Assembly: GCF_028737205.1 (NCBI RefSeq)
Contig: NZ_JAQZAL010000017.1
Location: 62,001-126,000 of the forward strand
Direction: 5' to 3'
DNA length: 64,000 nt
From: Actinomycetospora lutea
Lineage (GTDB): Bacteria; Actinomycetota; Actinomycetes; Mycobacteriales; Pseudonocardiaceae
Part shown: piece after piece, positions 40,018 to 50,014 of the stretch
How the letters are laid out: the number at the start of each line of letters is the position of its first letter
Numbering within the stretch: position 1 is the first letter of the stretch
Notes under the pieces: model-generated
What the model saw: only the letters and a program-made list of their open reading frames with translations
Databases searched by the model: none
What the model was told of the DNA's origin: nothing
Translations under genes and position numbers: made by a program

Positions 40018-40872
40018 GTGATCGTCGACGCCCACGTCCACGTCGCCCACCTCGCGCGCCTCAAGGTGCCGTGGGAGCAGTGGATCGGGCCCGCGGGGAC
40101 GGGTGAGGCGTGGTCGGCCTGCTACGACAGCGACGGCGCCGCGATCCCCGAGAAGGTCTCGGCGCTCTTCGCCGGCGCGGGGGTCGACCGCGTCCTGCTG
40201 TTCTGCGAGTACAGCCCGAAGGCCACCGGGTGGCAGACGATCGAGGACATGCTGCCGCTCGTCGACGCCGACGCCGAGCGGTTCCGGATCGTCGCCAACG
40301 TCAACCCGCACGTGCACCACCCGGTGGCCGCGGAGCTCGACCGCCAGCTCGACCTGGGCGCCGTGGCCCTCAAGGTGCACCCGGTGCACGCCGGGATCGC
40401 GCCCAACGACCCGCAGCTCTACCCGGCCTACGCGCGCTGCCTCGACCGCGGCGTCCCCGTGATCGTGCACACCGGCCCGTCGGTGTTCCCGGGCGCCACC
40501 GGCCGTCTCGGCGACCCCGTCCTCGTCGACGACGTCCTGCGCGACTTCCCGGGCCTGACGCTCGTGCTCGCCCACGGCGGGCGCGGCTGGAGCTACGAGG
40601 CCGCCGCCTCGCTGGCGCTGACCCGCGAGAACGTCTGGCTCGACCTCGCCGGCCTGCCGCCGCACAAGCTGCCCGTCTACTACGAGCGGTTCGGCTTCGA
40701 GCGCGTCGCGCGGAAGTCGGTGTTCGGCACCGACGCGCCGTCGGCCGATCCCGCCCGCAACATCGCCGCGATCCGGGAGCTCGGGCTCGGCGACGAGCTC
40801 ACCGAGGGGCTGCTCGGCGGCCACGCCCTGCGCGTCTACCCCGGCCTGGTCGACCCGCCCACCCGCGCCTGA
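40018..40872 (+). CDS. Amidohydrolase-2 family metal-dependent hydrolase
   Basis: 284 residues, TIM-barrel metalloenzyme. IVDAHVHVAHLARLKVPWEQW carries the HxH motif; ALKVHPVHAGI, VIVHTGPSVFPG, LVLAHGGRGWSYEAA and FGTDAPSADPARN contribute the remaining His and Asp metal ligands. Family members include ACMSD-type decarboxylases and hydrolases of cyclic amides. GTG 40018 starts it. The substrate is unknown; linkage to the class II aldolase gene upstream suggests joint catabolism. Confidence 0.85.
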   Translation: MIVDAHVHVAHLARLKVPWEQWIGPAGTGEAWSACYDSDGAAIPEKVSALFAGAGVDRVLLFCEYSPKATGWQTIEDMLPLVDADAERFRIVANVNPHVHHPVAAELDRQLDLGAVALKVHPVHAGIAPNDPQLYPAYARCLDRGVPVIVHTGPSVFPGATGRLGDPVLVDDVLRDFPGLTLVLAHGGRGWSYEAAASLALTRENVWLDLAGLPPHKLPVYYERFGFERVARKSVFGTDAPSADPARNIAAIRELGLGDELTEGLLGGHALRVYPGLVDPPTRA

Positions 40873-40898
40873 GGCTCCCGGACGCCCGTGCCGTGGGG

Positions 40899-40932
40899 TA
40901 CCGTCAGGTCCGGGACCGATCGGTCCCGGACC
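40899..40932. promoter_or_regulatory. tetR-MFS promoter with 26-bp perfect palindrome
   Basis: TACCGT (40899-40904) is a likely -10 box. From 40907 to 40932 runs a perfect palindrome whose half is GGTCCGGGACCGA; its centre ACCGATCGGT is a typical TetR-type core. The start site would lie inside it, so bound repressor would block transcription of both genes. Confidence 0.65.
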
Positions 40933-40963
40933 ACACGGTCCGCCGCCGGCACGAAGGAGCGTC

Positions 40964-41568
40964 GTGGCACGGACGCCCGCACCCGACACCCGCGACCGCA
41001 TCCTGACCACCGCGTCGCGCCTGTTCTACGAGCACGGCGTGCGTGCCGTGGGCATGAACCAGGTCATCACCGAGGCCGGCACCGGCAAGAACCTGCTCTA
41101 CTCGCACTTCCCGGCGAAGACCGACCTCGTGGCGGCCTACCTCGAGCGGGCCCGCGACATCCGCGCCGCGCAGGGCCGCCGCGCCCGCGAGGCCGCCGCC
41201 GACGACCCCCGCGCGCAGCTGCTCGCCCTCGTCGAGGAGGTCGCGACGACCACGGCCCGCCCGTGGTTCCGCGGGTGCGCATTCCGCAACTACCTCGCGG
41301 AGTTCCCCGACGACGCCGACCTCGGCGACGCGGACGGGCCCCCGACGCCCGCCGGGGTCGCCCGCGCCGTCCTCGAGGACACCCACCGCCAGCTCGCCGA
41401 CCTCGTCGCGGCGCTCGGCGTCGCCGACCCCGAGCGCCTGACCGAGGAGCTCTGGCTGCTCGTCGACGGGCTCTACCTGCAGGCCGCCTACCGCGACCGC
41501 TGGGACGCCCACGTCGCGTCCGAGGCCGCGGTCGACCTGGCCCGCCGGCTCGTCGACGAGCGCCCGTC

Positions 41569-41572
<4 letters not shown>
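40964..41572 (+). CDS. TetR-family repressor of the adjoining exporter
   Basis: 202 residues. The N-terminal helix-turn-helix TRDRILTTASRLFYEHGVRA and MNQVITEAGTGKNLLYSHFPAKTDLV is typical; the C-terminal domain (FRGCAFRNYLAEFPDD, GLYLQAAYRDRWD) resembles TetR_C regulators of efflux. GTG 40964 has AGGAGC upstream. It overlaps the MFS gene by GTGA, and a perfect palindrome covers the shared promoter, so it most likely represses itself and the exporter until a ligand binds. Confidence 0.9.
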
Positions 41573-43065
<1,493 letters not shown>

Positions 43066-43074
43066 ACATCTCCC

Positions 43075-44457
43075 ATGGCCATCGCAACGACGAACCCCGC
43101 GACCGGGGAGACCGTCAAGGAGTTCGACGCCCTCACCGAGGCGCAGCTGGAGGAGAAGCTCCAGCGCGCCTGGGATGCGTTCCAGAGCTACCGCGACACC
43201 ACGTTCGAGCAGCGCGCCGGCTGGCTGCGGGCGGCGGCGGACATCTTCGACGCCGAGAACGAGCGCCTGGCCGAGCTCGCGACCCTCGAGATGGGCAAGA
43301 CCTTCGCCGCGGCGAAGGCCGAGATCACCAAGTGCGCGCTGGGCTGCCGCTGGTACGCCGATCACGCCGCCGAGGACCTCGCCGACGTCGAGTGGCCGAA
43401 GCCGAAGACGGCCCCGGAGCACGCGCGCATCTTCACGCGCTACCAGCCGCTCGGGCCCGTGCTCGCCGTGATGCCGTGGAACTTCCCGTTCTGGCAGGTG
43501 CTGCGCTTCGCCGCGCCGGCGCTCATGGCCGGCAACGTGGGCCTGCTCAAGCACGCGTCGAACGTCCCGCAGGTGGCCCTGGCCATCGAGGACGTCCTCA
43601 CGCGCGCCGGCTTCCCCGACGGCGCGTTCCAGACGCTGCTCGTCGGCTCCTCGGTGATCGAGGGGATCATCGACGACGACCGCGTCCGCGCCGTCACCCT
43701 CACCGGCAGCGAGCCCGCGGGCCGCGAGGTCGGCGCCCGCGCCGGGCAGAACGTCAAGACCAGCGTGCTCGAGCTCGGCGGCAGCGACCCGTTCATCGTC
43801 ATGCCCTCGGTGGAGGACCTCGACGAGGTCGTCACCGCCGCGGTGTCGAGCCGCATGCTCAACAACGGGCAGTCCTGCATCAACGCCAAGCGGTTCATCG
43901 TCCACGAGCAGATCGCCGACGAGTTCACGCAGAAGCTGGTGGAGAAGATGGAGTCGCTGACGATGGGCGACCCCATGGACGAGGGCACCGACCTCGGCCC
44001 GATGTCGCAGGGCAACGGGGTCGACGACCTCGACGAGCAGGTGCAGGACTCGATCAAGTCGGGTGCCCGGCTGCTGACCGGCGGCGAGCGCGTCGACCGG
44101 CCCGGCAACTGGTACCCGGCGACGGTGCTGACCGACATCCCGAAGGAGGCCCGCGCCTACCGCGAGGAGCTCTTCGGCCCCGTGGCGCTGGTGTTCCGCG
44201 CGAGCGACGCCGACGACGCGATCCGCATCGCCAACGACTCGGACTTCGGGCTGGGCGGCAGCGCCTGGACCGCCGACGAGGACGAGAAGATCAAGTTCGC
44301 CACCCAGGTCGAGTCCGGCATGGTCTACATCAACAAGATCACCGAGTCGACGCCCGAGGTGCCGTTCGGCGGCGCGAAGAACTCCGGCTACGGGCGCGAG
44401 CTCGCGAGCTTCGGGCCGCAGTCGTTCGTCAACGCGAAGACGATCTGGATCCAGTAG
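43075..44457 (+). CDS. gabD: Succinate-semialdehyde dehydrogenase, NAD(P)-dependent
   Basis: Aldehyde dehydrogenase, 460 residues. ATTNPATGETVKEF, VMPWNFPFWQVLRFAAPALMAGN, the Glu motif LELGGSDPF, and the catalytic Cys in NNGQSCINAKRF are clear; ELFGPVALVFRA and PFGGAKNSGYGREL close it. The pattern is that of the actinobacterial GabD1 group acting on succinic semialdehyde; related aldehydes are possible. ATG 43075 lies 9 bp after the MFS gene. Its stop is 1 bp from the converging PaaX-type gene, leaving no room for a terminator. Confidence 0.9.
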   Translation: MAIATTNPATGETVKEFDALTEAQLEEKLQRAWDAFQSYRDTTFEQRAGWLRAAADIFDAENERLAELATLEMGKTFAAAKAEITKCALGCRWYADHAAEDLADVEWPKPKTAPEHARIFTRYQPLGPVLAVMPWNFPFWQVLRFAAPALMAGNVGLLKHASNVPQVALAIEDVLTRAGFPDGAFQTLLVGSSVIEGIIDDDRVRAVTLTGSEPAGREVGARAGQNVKTSVLELGGSDPFIVMPSVEDLDEVVTAAVSSRMLNNGQSCINAKRFIVHEQIADEFTQKLVEKMESLTMGDPMDEGTDLGPMSQGNGVDDLDEQVQDSIKSGARLLTGGERVDRPGNWYPATVLTDIPKEARAYREELFGPVALVFRASDADDAIRIANDSDFGLGGSAWTADEDEKIKFATQVESGMVYINKITESTPEVPFGGAKNSGYGRELASFGPQSFVNAKTIWIQ

Positions 44458-44458
44458 C

Positions 44459-45319
44459 TCACAGGCCGAGGGCGGTCGCGGCGCGGCGCGTCGCGTCCGC
44501 CCAGGCCGTGTGCCGGCCGTGGAAGACCTCCGCGGCCCGGTGCCCGATCCACGGTGCGGGCAGCAGCGCGTCGGGCAGGCCCGGGTCGAGGAACGGGAAG
44601 CGGCGCCACGCGTCGACCAGGCGGATCTGCGCCGCGAGCACCGCGGCGTCGTCGACGGGCGCGAGGTCGGCGAAGGCGCCGACGAACTCCTCGTAGCGCG
44701 CCTCGAGGTCGCCCAGGTCCCACGCCCGGGCCGCGAGCTCGACCGCGCTCAGCCCGCCGTGGTACTCGCCGGTGACGACGTGGGCGTCGGTCGGCCCGTT
44801 CTCGGCGAGGACCTCGCGCACCTCGTCGAGGCGATCCGTGTCGGGGGAGACCCACATGCCCGCGGCGGGCGAGCCGAGCCCCGCCCACGCGAGGCGGGTG
44901 CGCAGCCGGTGGCGCCGCGCGCGCTGCTGCTCGGGGACGCTCGCGACGACGACGAGCCAGCGCCCGTCCCAGGCCGCCCGCGCCCGGCCGTGCGCGTAGA
45001 TGCGCGCCGCGCCCTCGGTCAGCAGGTCGCGGCCCCAGGGCGTCAGGTCCCAGCGCACGCGCCGCCCGACCCGCTCGGAGACGAGCATGCCGTCGGCCGC
45101 GGTGCGGGCCAGCGCCTGGCGGGCCGACTTCTCCTCGACGCCGACGAGCCCGAGCACGTCGACGACCGTCTGGGTCCACACCGGCTCGCCGCCGGGCAGC
45201 ACGACCTCGCCGAGCACGGTGACGAGCAGCGAGCGCGCGCTGGTGGCCGCGACCTCGCGCCGCCGCGAGAACGGGTCCGGCCTCGCGTCGGGGGCGCTCT
45301 CGTCGGCGGTGGACATCAC
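44459..45319 (-). CDS. PaaX-family transcriptional regulator
   Basis: 286 residues on the minus strand. N-terminal winged helix ([41 protein letters not shown]) and PaaX-type middle and C-terminal regions ([41 protein letters not shown] in parts, [15 protein letters not shown]) match repressors responding to phenylacetyl-CoA or other acyl-CoAs. It diverges from bioA across 46 bp, with no paa genes here. GTG 45319 is next to TAGGAT. It might control bioA or a distant catabolic cluster. Confidence 0.87.
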   Translation of the reverse strand: MMSTADESAPDARPDPFSRRREVAATSARSLLVTVLGEVVLPGGEPVWTQTVVDVLGLVGVEEKSARQALARTAADGMLVSERVGRRVRWDLTPWGRDLLTEGAARIYAHGRARAAWDGRWLVVVASVPEQQRARRHRLRTRLAWAGLGSPAAGMWVSPDTDRLDEVREVLAENGPTDAHVVTGEYHGGLSAVELAARAWDLGDLEARYEEFVGAFADLAPVDDAAVLAAQIRLVDAWRRFPFLDPGLPDALLPAPWIGHRAAEVFHGRHTAWADATRRAATALGL

Positions 45320-45324
45320 CGGTG

Positions 45325-45330
45325 ATCCTA
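45325..45330 (-). promoter_or_regulatory. -10 box TAGGAT of the PaaX-type gene
   Basis: On the minus strand TAGGAT ends 5 nt before GTG 45319 and 8 nt before the following ATG, i.e. leaderless spacing. Confidence 0.45.
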
Positions 45331-45353
45331 GGGCTCGCGACGGCCCACGCCGT

Positions 45354-45359
45354 TACGGT
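45354..45359 (+). promoter_or_regulatory. -10 box TACGGT of bioA, leaderless type
   Basis: TACGGT ends 6 nt before ATG 45366 with no ribosome site between. It lies in the short divergent gap shared with the PaaX-type gene. Confidence 0.5.
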
Positions 45360-45365
45360 GCGCGG

Positions 45366-46664
45366 ATGACGTTCCCGGCGGCCACCGAGCAGTCCCTGCG
45401 CGACCGGGACCGCGCGCACGTCTGGCACCCCTACGGCCCCATGCCCGGGCGGAGCGACCCGCTCGTCGTGCGCTCGGCGCAGGGGGTGCGGCTCACCCTC
45501 GACGACGGCCGCGAGCTCGTGGACGGGATGTCGTCGTGGTGGGCGGCGGTGCACGGCTACCGGCACCCCGCCCTCGACGACGCCGTCGCCCGCGCCACCG
45601 GCGCGATGAGCCACGTCATGTTCGGCGGGCTCACCCACGACCCGGCGGTGGCGCTGGCCGAGCGGCTCGTCGCGCTGACGCCCGAGCCGCTGCAGCACGT
45701 GTTCCTCGCCGACTCCGGGTCGGTGTCGATCGAGGTCGCGCTGAAGATGTGCCTGCAGTACCAGCGGGCCCGGGGCCGGCCGGGCCGCACGCGGATGATG
45801 ACCTGGCGCGGCGGCTACCACGGCGACACCTTCGGCGCGATGAGCGTGTGCGACCCCGATGGCGGGATGCACGCCGCGTGGACCGGGTTCCTGCCGCAGC
45901 AGGTGTTCGCCGACCGGCCCCCGTCCGCCGGAGAGGACGGCACCGTCGATCCCGGCTACGACGAGCACCTGCGGGCGGTGGCCGACGCGCACGCCGGCGA
46001 GGTCGCGGGCATCGTCGTCGAGCCCGTCGTGCAGGGCGCGGGCGGGATGCGCTTCCACGACCCGCGGCACCTGCGCACCCTGCGCGAGATCGCCGACGCC
46101 CACGACCTCGTGCTCGTGTTCGACGAGATCGCCACCGGGTTCGGGCGCACCGGCACGCTCTTCGCCGCCGAGCAGGCGGGGGTGTCGCCGGACGTGATGT
46201 GCCTCGGCAAGGCGCTGACCGGCGGCTACCTCACGGCGGCCGCGGCCCTGTGCACGCCGGCGGTGGCGACGGCGATCAGCGAGGGCGAGGCCGGCGGGCT
46301 CATGCACGGGCCGACGTTCATGGCCAACCCCCTCGCGGCGACCGTGGCGGCGGCGAGCATCGACGAGCTGCTGCGCCGCGACTGGGCCGGCGAGGTCGCG
46401 GCGCTCGGGGCGGGGCTGCGCGAGGGGCTGGCGCCGGCGCGCGCGGTCGAGGGTGTGCTCGACGTGCGCGTGCTCGGCGGGATCGGCGTGATCCAGCTCG
46501 ACCACCCCGTCGACGTCCCCGCGGCGCAGGCCGCCGCCGAGGCGCACGGGGTGTGGCTGCGCCCGTTCCGGGACCTCGTCTACGCGATGCCGCCGTACGT
46601 GACGCCGGCCGAGGACGTCCGGCGGATCGGGGCGGCGATGGTCGCCGCGGCCGGTGCCGGGTGA
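45366..46664 (+). CDS. bioA: Adenosylmethionine-8-amino-7-oxononanoate aminotransferase BioA
   Basis: PLP enzyme of biotin synthesis, 432 residues: transfers an amino group from AdoMet to KAPA giving [91 protein letters not shown] and the PLP lysine in [11 protein letters not shown] are diagnostic. ATG 45366 has a -10 box at leaderless spacing. The F420-type oxidoreductase gene lies between it and bioF, so it is on its own transcript. Confidence 0.97.
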   Translation: MTFPAATEQSLRDRDRAHVWHPYGPMPGRSDPLVVRSAQGVRLTLDDGRELVDGMSSWWAAVHGYRHPALDDAVARATGAMSHVMFGGLTHDPAVALAERLVALTPEPLQHVFLADSGSVSIEVALKMCLQYQRARGRPGRTRMMTWRGGYHGDTFGAMSVCDPDGGMHAAWTGFLPQQVFADRPPSAGEDGTVDPGYDEHLRAVADAHAGEVAGIVVEPVVQGAGGMRFHDPRHLRTLREIADAHDLVLVFDEIATGFGRTGTLFAAEQAGVSPDVMCLGKALTGGYLTAAAALCTPAVATAISEGEAGGLMHGPTFMANPLAATVAAASIDELLRRDWAGEVAALGAGLREGLAPARAVEGVLDVRVLGGIGVIQLDHPVDVPAAQAAAEAHGVWLRPFRDLVYAMPPYVTPAEDVRRIGAAMVAAAGAG

Positions 46665-46691
46665 CCGCGGTCGACCCGGTCTGAGTCCGTC

Positions 46692-46731
46692 GTGAGCGAA
46701 CTTCGGGGCTATGGCCCCGACGTCCGCTCAC
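46692..46731. repeat. GTGAGCGAA palindrome, copy 1 (bioA / oxidoreductase gap)
   Basis: A 40-bp hairpin: GTGAGCGAACTTCGGGGC, loop TATG, then the complement with 2 mismatches. It lies between convergent genes and its right end gives the TGA stop codon (minus strand) of the oxidoreductase gene. It can also act as a bidirectional terminator. Confidence 0.75.
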
Positions 46732-47822
46732 ATGCCGCGGATGGTCGAGCGGGCCGGGGTGTCGTCGGCGGTCTGGATGGTCGCGGCGAGCGCGCGCAGG
46801 GTCTCGCGGTCGGCGTCGTCGCGGACGGCGATCGAGAACTCGACGTCGGTGACCACGTGGCCGAAGCGCTCCAGCAGCCGCTCGCCGATGACGTCGTACG
46901 TGCCGATCACCGCGAACCGGTCGAGGGTCTCGTCGTCGATCATCTCCGGGAGCTCCTCCCAGCGCTGGGCCTTGGAGAGCTCCTTCGCCTCGTCCACGAG
47001 GTCGGACAGGCCCAGGTGGTCGAACGCCGCGCGGTACCCCGGGGTCGAGGCGTAGAAGGCGATCCGGGCGCGGGCGTCGCGGACCTTCACCGCCAGCTCC
47101 TCCTCGGTCCGCGCCGAGGCCACCAGCGGCTTCATCGCGACCCGGAAGCCGTCGAGCGAGCGCCCGCCGCGCGCAGCGCCGCGCCGGACCGCGGGCAGCA
47201 TCACCTCGCGGATGTACGACGGTGTGCACACCGGGTGGGGTCGCACACCGTCGGCGACCTCGCCGGCCACCGCGCACATGTTGGTGTTGACCGCCGCCAG
47301 GTGCACCGGGATGTCCGGGTGCTCGATCGGCCCGGCGTCGAACAGCGGCACCATGAGGTCGAGGTGGTAGCGCTCGCCGTGGTGGGCCAGGGGTGCGCCG
47401 GTCTGCCACGTCGTCCACACCGCGCGCATCGCCTGCACGTACTCGCGCATCCACGGCGCGGGCGGCGACCACTCGATGCCGTAGCGGCGCCGGATGTGCC
47501 CGCGCACCTGCGTGCCCATCCCGAGCGTGAACCGCCCGCCCGAGAGCTTCTGCAGCGTCCAGGCCTGCAGCGCCATCACCGTGGGGCTGCGCGGGAACGC
47601 GATCGCCACCGCGGTGCCCAGCCGCAGGGTGCGCGTGGCGGCCGCGGCGAGCGTGAGGACGGCGAACGGGTCGTCCTTGGTCTCCTCGACCGCCATGCCG
47701 CCGTAGCCGATCTCCTCGAGCAGCGCGGCGTTCGCGGCCACCGCACGCAGATCCAGCGGGGTGTCCGGCGTCCGCAGCCCCGGGTCGACCTTGCCCAGCG
47801 GCAGCAGCGTCTCGAGGCGCAT
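46728..47822 (-). CDS. LLM-class (F420-type) oxidoreductase
   Basis: 364 residues, TIM-barrel luciferase-like fold. YGGMAVEETKDDPFAVLTLAAAAT, LRLGTAVAIAFPRSP, LQKLSGGRFTLGMGTQVRGHIRRRYG, VHLAAVNTNMCAVAGEVADGVRPHP are typical of actinobacterial F420-dependent members. It probably transfers hydride to or from an unknown organic substrate. ATG 47822 follows a TACGGT box at leaderless spacing, divergent from bioF. Its stop codon is part of the palindrome at 46692-46731. It sits inside the biotin locus, but no biotin role is known. Confidence 0.88.
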   Translation of the reverse strand: MRLETLLPLGKVDPGLRTPDTPLDLRAVAANAALLEEIGYGGMAVEETKDDPFAVLTLAAAATRTLRLGTAVAIAFPRSPTVMALQAWTLQKLSGGRFTLGMGTQVRGHIRRRYGIEWSPPAPWMREYVQAMRAVWTTWQTGAPLAHHGERYHLDLMVPLFDAGPIEHPDIPVHLAAVNTNMCAVAGEVADGVRPHPVCTPSYIREVMLPAVRRGAARGGRSLDGFRVAMKPLVASARTEEELAVKVRDARARIAFYASTPGYRAAFDHLGLSDLVDEAKELSKAQRWEELPEMIDDETLDRFAVIGTYDVIGERLLERFGHVVTDVEFSIAVRDDADRETLRALAATIQTADDTPARSTIRGM

Positions 47823-47828
47823 GCGGTC

Positions 47829-47838
47829 ACCGTAGGGT
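47829..47838. promoter_or_regulatory. Divergent overlapping -10 boxes
   Basis: TAGGGT (47833-47838, plus strand, 7 nt before GTG 47846 of bioF) and TACGGT (47834-47829, minus strand, 6 nt before ATG 47822) share the same TA base pairs. Only 23 bp separate the start codons. Both genes therefore appear leaderless and cannot be melted independently. Confidence 0.6.
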
Positions 47839-47845
47839 GGCCGCC

Positions 47846-48997
47846 GTGAGCTGGCTCGGTGCGTGGCTGGAGGAGACGGCGGCGGCGCGCGCCGGGGCGG
47901 GCCTGCGCCGGACGCTGCGCCCGCGCGAGGCCGCCGACCCCGTGGTCGACCTCGCCTCCAACGACTACCTCGGCCTCGCCCGCGACCCGCGCGTCGTCGA
48001 GGCCGGCGCGGCCGCGCTGCGCACGTGGGGTGCCGGGTCGACCGGATCGCGGCTGGTCACGGGCTCGACGCGGCTGCACGGCGAGCTCGAGGACGCCCTC
48101 GCCGACTTCACCGGCAGCCCGGCGGCGCTGGTGTTCTCCTCGGGCTACACCGCCAACCTCGGCGCGGTCACCGCGCTCAGCGGCCGCGGCGCGCTGGTGG
48201 TCTCCGACGTCGCCGCGCACGCCTCGCTCGTCGACGCCGCCCGGCTCTCGCGCGCCCGCGTCGAGGTGGCCCGCTGCACCGACCCCGCGGCCGTCGACCG
48301 GGTGCTCACGGCGCGCGACGAGCCCCGCGCCGTGGTGGTCGTCGACGGCGTGGACAGCGTCGACGGGGGGATCGCCCCGCTCGCCGAGCTGCACGCCGTC
48401 TGCCGGGCCCGCGACGCCGTCCTGATCGTCGACGACGCCCACGGCCTGGGCGTCCGCGGCCCCGGCGGGAGCGGGACGCTCGTCGAGTCCGGGCTCGCCG
48501 GCGCGCCCGACGTCGTGCTCACCGCGACGCTGTCCAAGTCGCTCGGCGCCCAGGGCGGCGTGGTGCTCGGCGACCGCGCGGTCATCGAGCACCTCGTGGA
48601 CACCGCCCGGCCCTTCATCTTCGACACCGGGCTCGCCCCGGCCGCCGCGGGCGCCGCGCTGGCCGCCCTCGGGATCGTCCGTGCCGAGCCCGAGCGGGTC
48701 GCGGCGCTGCACGCGGCGGCCGCGACCGTGGCCGCGTCGGCGCGCGCCGCCGCCCCCGCCCTGGACGTGCCGGCGCCCACCGCGGCGATGGTGCCCGTGG
48801 TGCTCGGCGATCCGGAGGTCGCCGTCGCCGCCGCCGCGGCGTGCGCCGAGCACGGCCTGCGCGCCGGCTGCTTCCGCCCGCCCTCGGTGCCGCCGGGCAC
48901 GTCACGCCTGCGGCTCACCGCGCGCGCCGATCTGACCGCCGACGACCTCGCGCTCGTCGACCAGGTGCTGCACAAGGTGCTCTCCCACGTCCGCTAG
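47846..48997 (+). CDS. bioF: 8-amino-7-oxononanoate synthase BioF
   Basis: PLP enzyme condensing pimeloyl thioester with L-alanine; 383 residues. ASNDYLGLARDPRV, GAGSTGSRLVTGSTRLHGELEDALA, VFSSGYTANLGAV, IVDDAHGLGVRGPGGSGTL, and the PLP lysine in TLSKSLGAQGGVVLG are diagnostic. GTG 47846 was chosen over GTG 47837 because TAGGGT lies 7 nt upstream and MSWLGAWLE is the better family start. It is followed by two regulatory genes rather than directly by bioD. Confidence 0.95.
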   Translation: MSWLGAWLEETAAARAGAGLRRTLRPREAADPVVDLASNDYLGLARDPRVVEAGAAALRTWGAGSTGSRLVTGSTRLHGELEDALADFTGSPAALVFSSGYTANLGAVTALSGRGALVVSDVAAHASLVDAARLSRARVEVARCTDPAAVDRVLTARDEPRAVVVVDGVDSVDGGIAPLAELHAVCRARDAVLIVDDAHGLGVRGPGGSGTLVESGLAGAPDVVLTATLSKSLGAQGGVVLGDRAVIEHLVDTARPFIFDTGLAPAAAGAALAALGIVRAEPERVAALHAAAATVAASARAAAPALDVPAPTAAMVPVVLGDPEVAVAAAAACAEHGLRAGCFRPPSVPPGTSRLRLTARADLTADDLALVDQVLHKVLSHVR

Positions 48998-49147
48998 CCG
49001 GCGACCCTCGGGCCGGTACGTCCGCCCGGTCGCGCGTGACTAGGCCGAATCACCCAGCGTGGAACGCGTGGTCACGCAGGGTGTCATCGCGGTACCGTTC
49101 GGGTACTGGAGTCGGAGCCGACGAGCGCGCGACCGGGGGAGGACAGC

Positions 49148-50014
49148 GTGACCGCGTTGCTGCGCCCCGGGCGCGAACCCTCGCAGCACACGTTGCTCGT
49201 CTCCGACGCCGTCGACCAGGGCCGGCGGGGCGCGGCGTCCTGGGTGGAGCAGGAGCTCTCCCTCGGCTCGAAGGTCTACTACAAGGGCTGGCTGCCCGAC
49301 GGCGGACGCCGTGACGGGCACTGGCTCACCGGCCCGAGCGGCCCGCGCGGCGCCCGCGACGCCCTGACCACCGGGCAGCTCGAGTTCCTCGACTTCCCGA
49401 CCCTGGTCGAACGCTCCGGCGCGACGTCCGACGGCGTCCTCGCGGTGTACCGCGGCGAGGTCGAGCGCGCCCTCGACGAGCTGTGGCCCACCGTGGCCAT
49501 GACCCAGGAGAGCCCCGAGCTCCCGATGGCCGACGACGCCCGCCTGGTCTCGGAGTACGCCCGCTGGGAGGCGGGCTTCGACGACCTCACCCACCGGTGG
49601 CCGGTCCGGATGCTCTGCCAGCTCTGCGTGGCCGCCGAGAGCGAGCGCGCGGTGTGGGAGACCGTCGCCGTGCACCACCGCGACGTCGTCGACGGCTTCT
49701 GGTCGGCCACCGCGGACGACGGGCACTGGCAGCCGCGCGGCGACCTCGACGCGCACGTCGCCCGCCGCTTCGGGGCCGCGGTGCACGGCGCCCTGCGCAC
49801 GGCCCGCGAGGGCGAGCACGGCCCCGACCTGCACCTCGACCTCTCGGGCGTCGACTTCATGGACGTCGCCTGCGCCGAGATCCTCATGCTCGCCGCCCGC
49901 TCCGCGCCCGTCGACCAGCACGTGGTGCTCCACGGCGGCCCGCGGTTCCTGCGGCGGCTGTTCGACGCGGTCGGGCGCCCGCCGTCGGTCCGCGAGAGCG
50001 AGGACGCGCCGTGA
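49148..50014 (+). CDS. MEDS-STAS domain protein
   Basis: 288 residues. The N-terminal MEDS-like sensory region (HTLLVSDAVDQG...LSLGSKVYYKGWLPDG, about 1-175) is followed by a STAS domain (DLHLDLSGVDFMDVACAEILML, about 225-285) of the RsbV anti-anti-sigma type. The usual phospho-acceptor Ser after FxD is missing (DVA in place of DSS/DST), so switching by RsbW-type phosphorylation is unlikely. GTG 49148 has GGGGGAGG upstream and overlaps the next gene. It is embedded in the biotin locus; role unknown. Confidence 0.75.
   Translation: MTALLRPGREPSQHTLLVSDAVDQGRRGAASWVEQELSLGSKVYYKGWLPDGGRRDGHWLTGPSGPRGARDALTTGQLEFLDFPTLVERSGATSDGVLAVYRGEVERALDELWPTVAMTQESPELPMADDARLVSEYARWEAGFDDLTHRWPVRMLCQLCVAAESERAVWETVAVHHRDVVDGFWSATADDGHWQPRGDLDAHVARRFGAAVHGALRTAREGEHGPDLHLDLSGVDFMDVACAEILMLAARSAPVDQHVVLHGGPRFLRRLFDAVGRPPSVRESEDAP

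Noticed and set aside
49060-49110. GGGTAC near 49100 as a stress sigma (SigB/SigF-type) promoter for the MEDS pair
   Set aside because: The -35 element is not convincing (no GTTT at the right distance), so I do not claim it.
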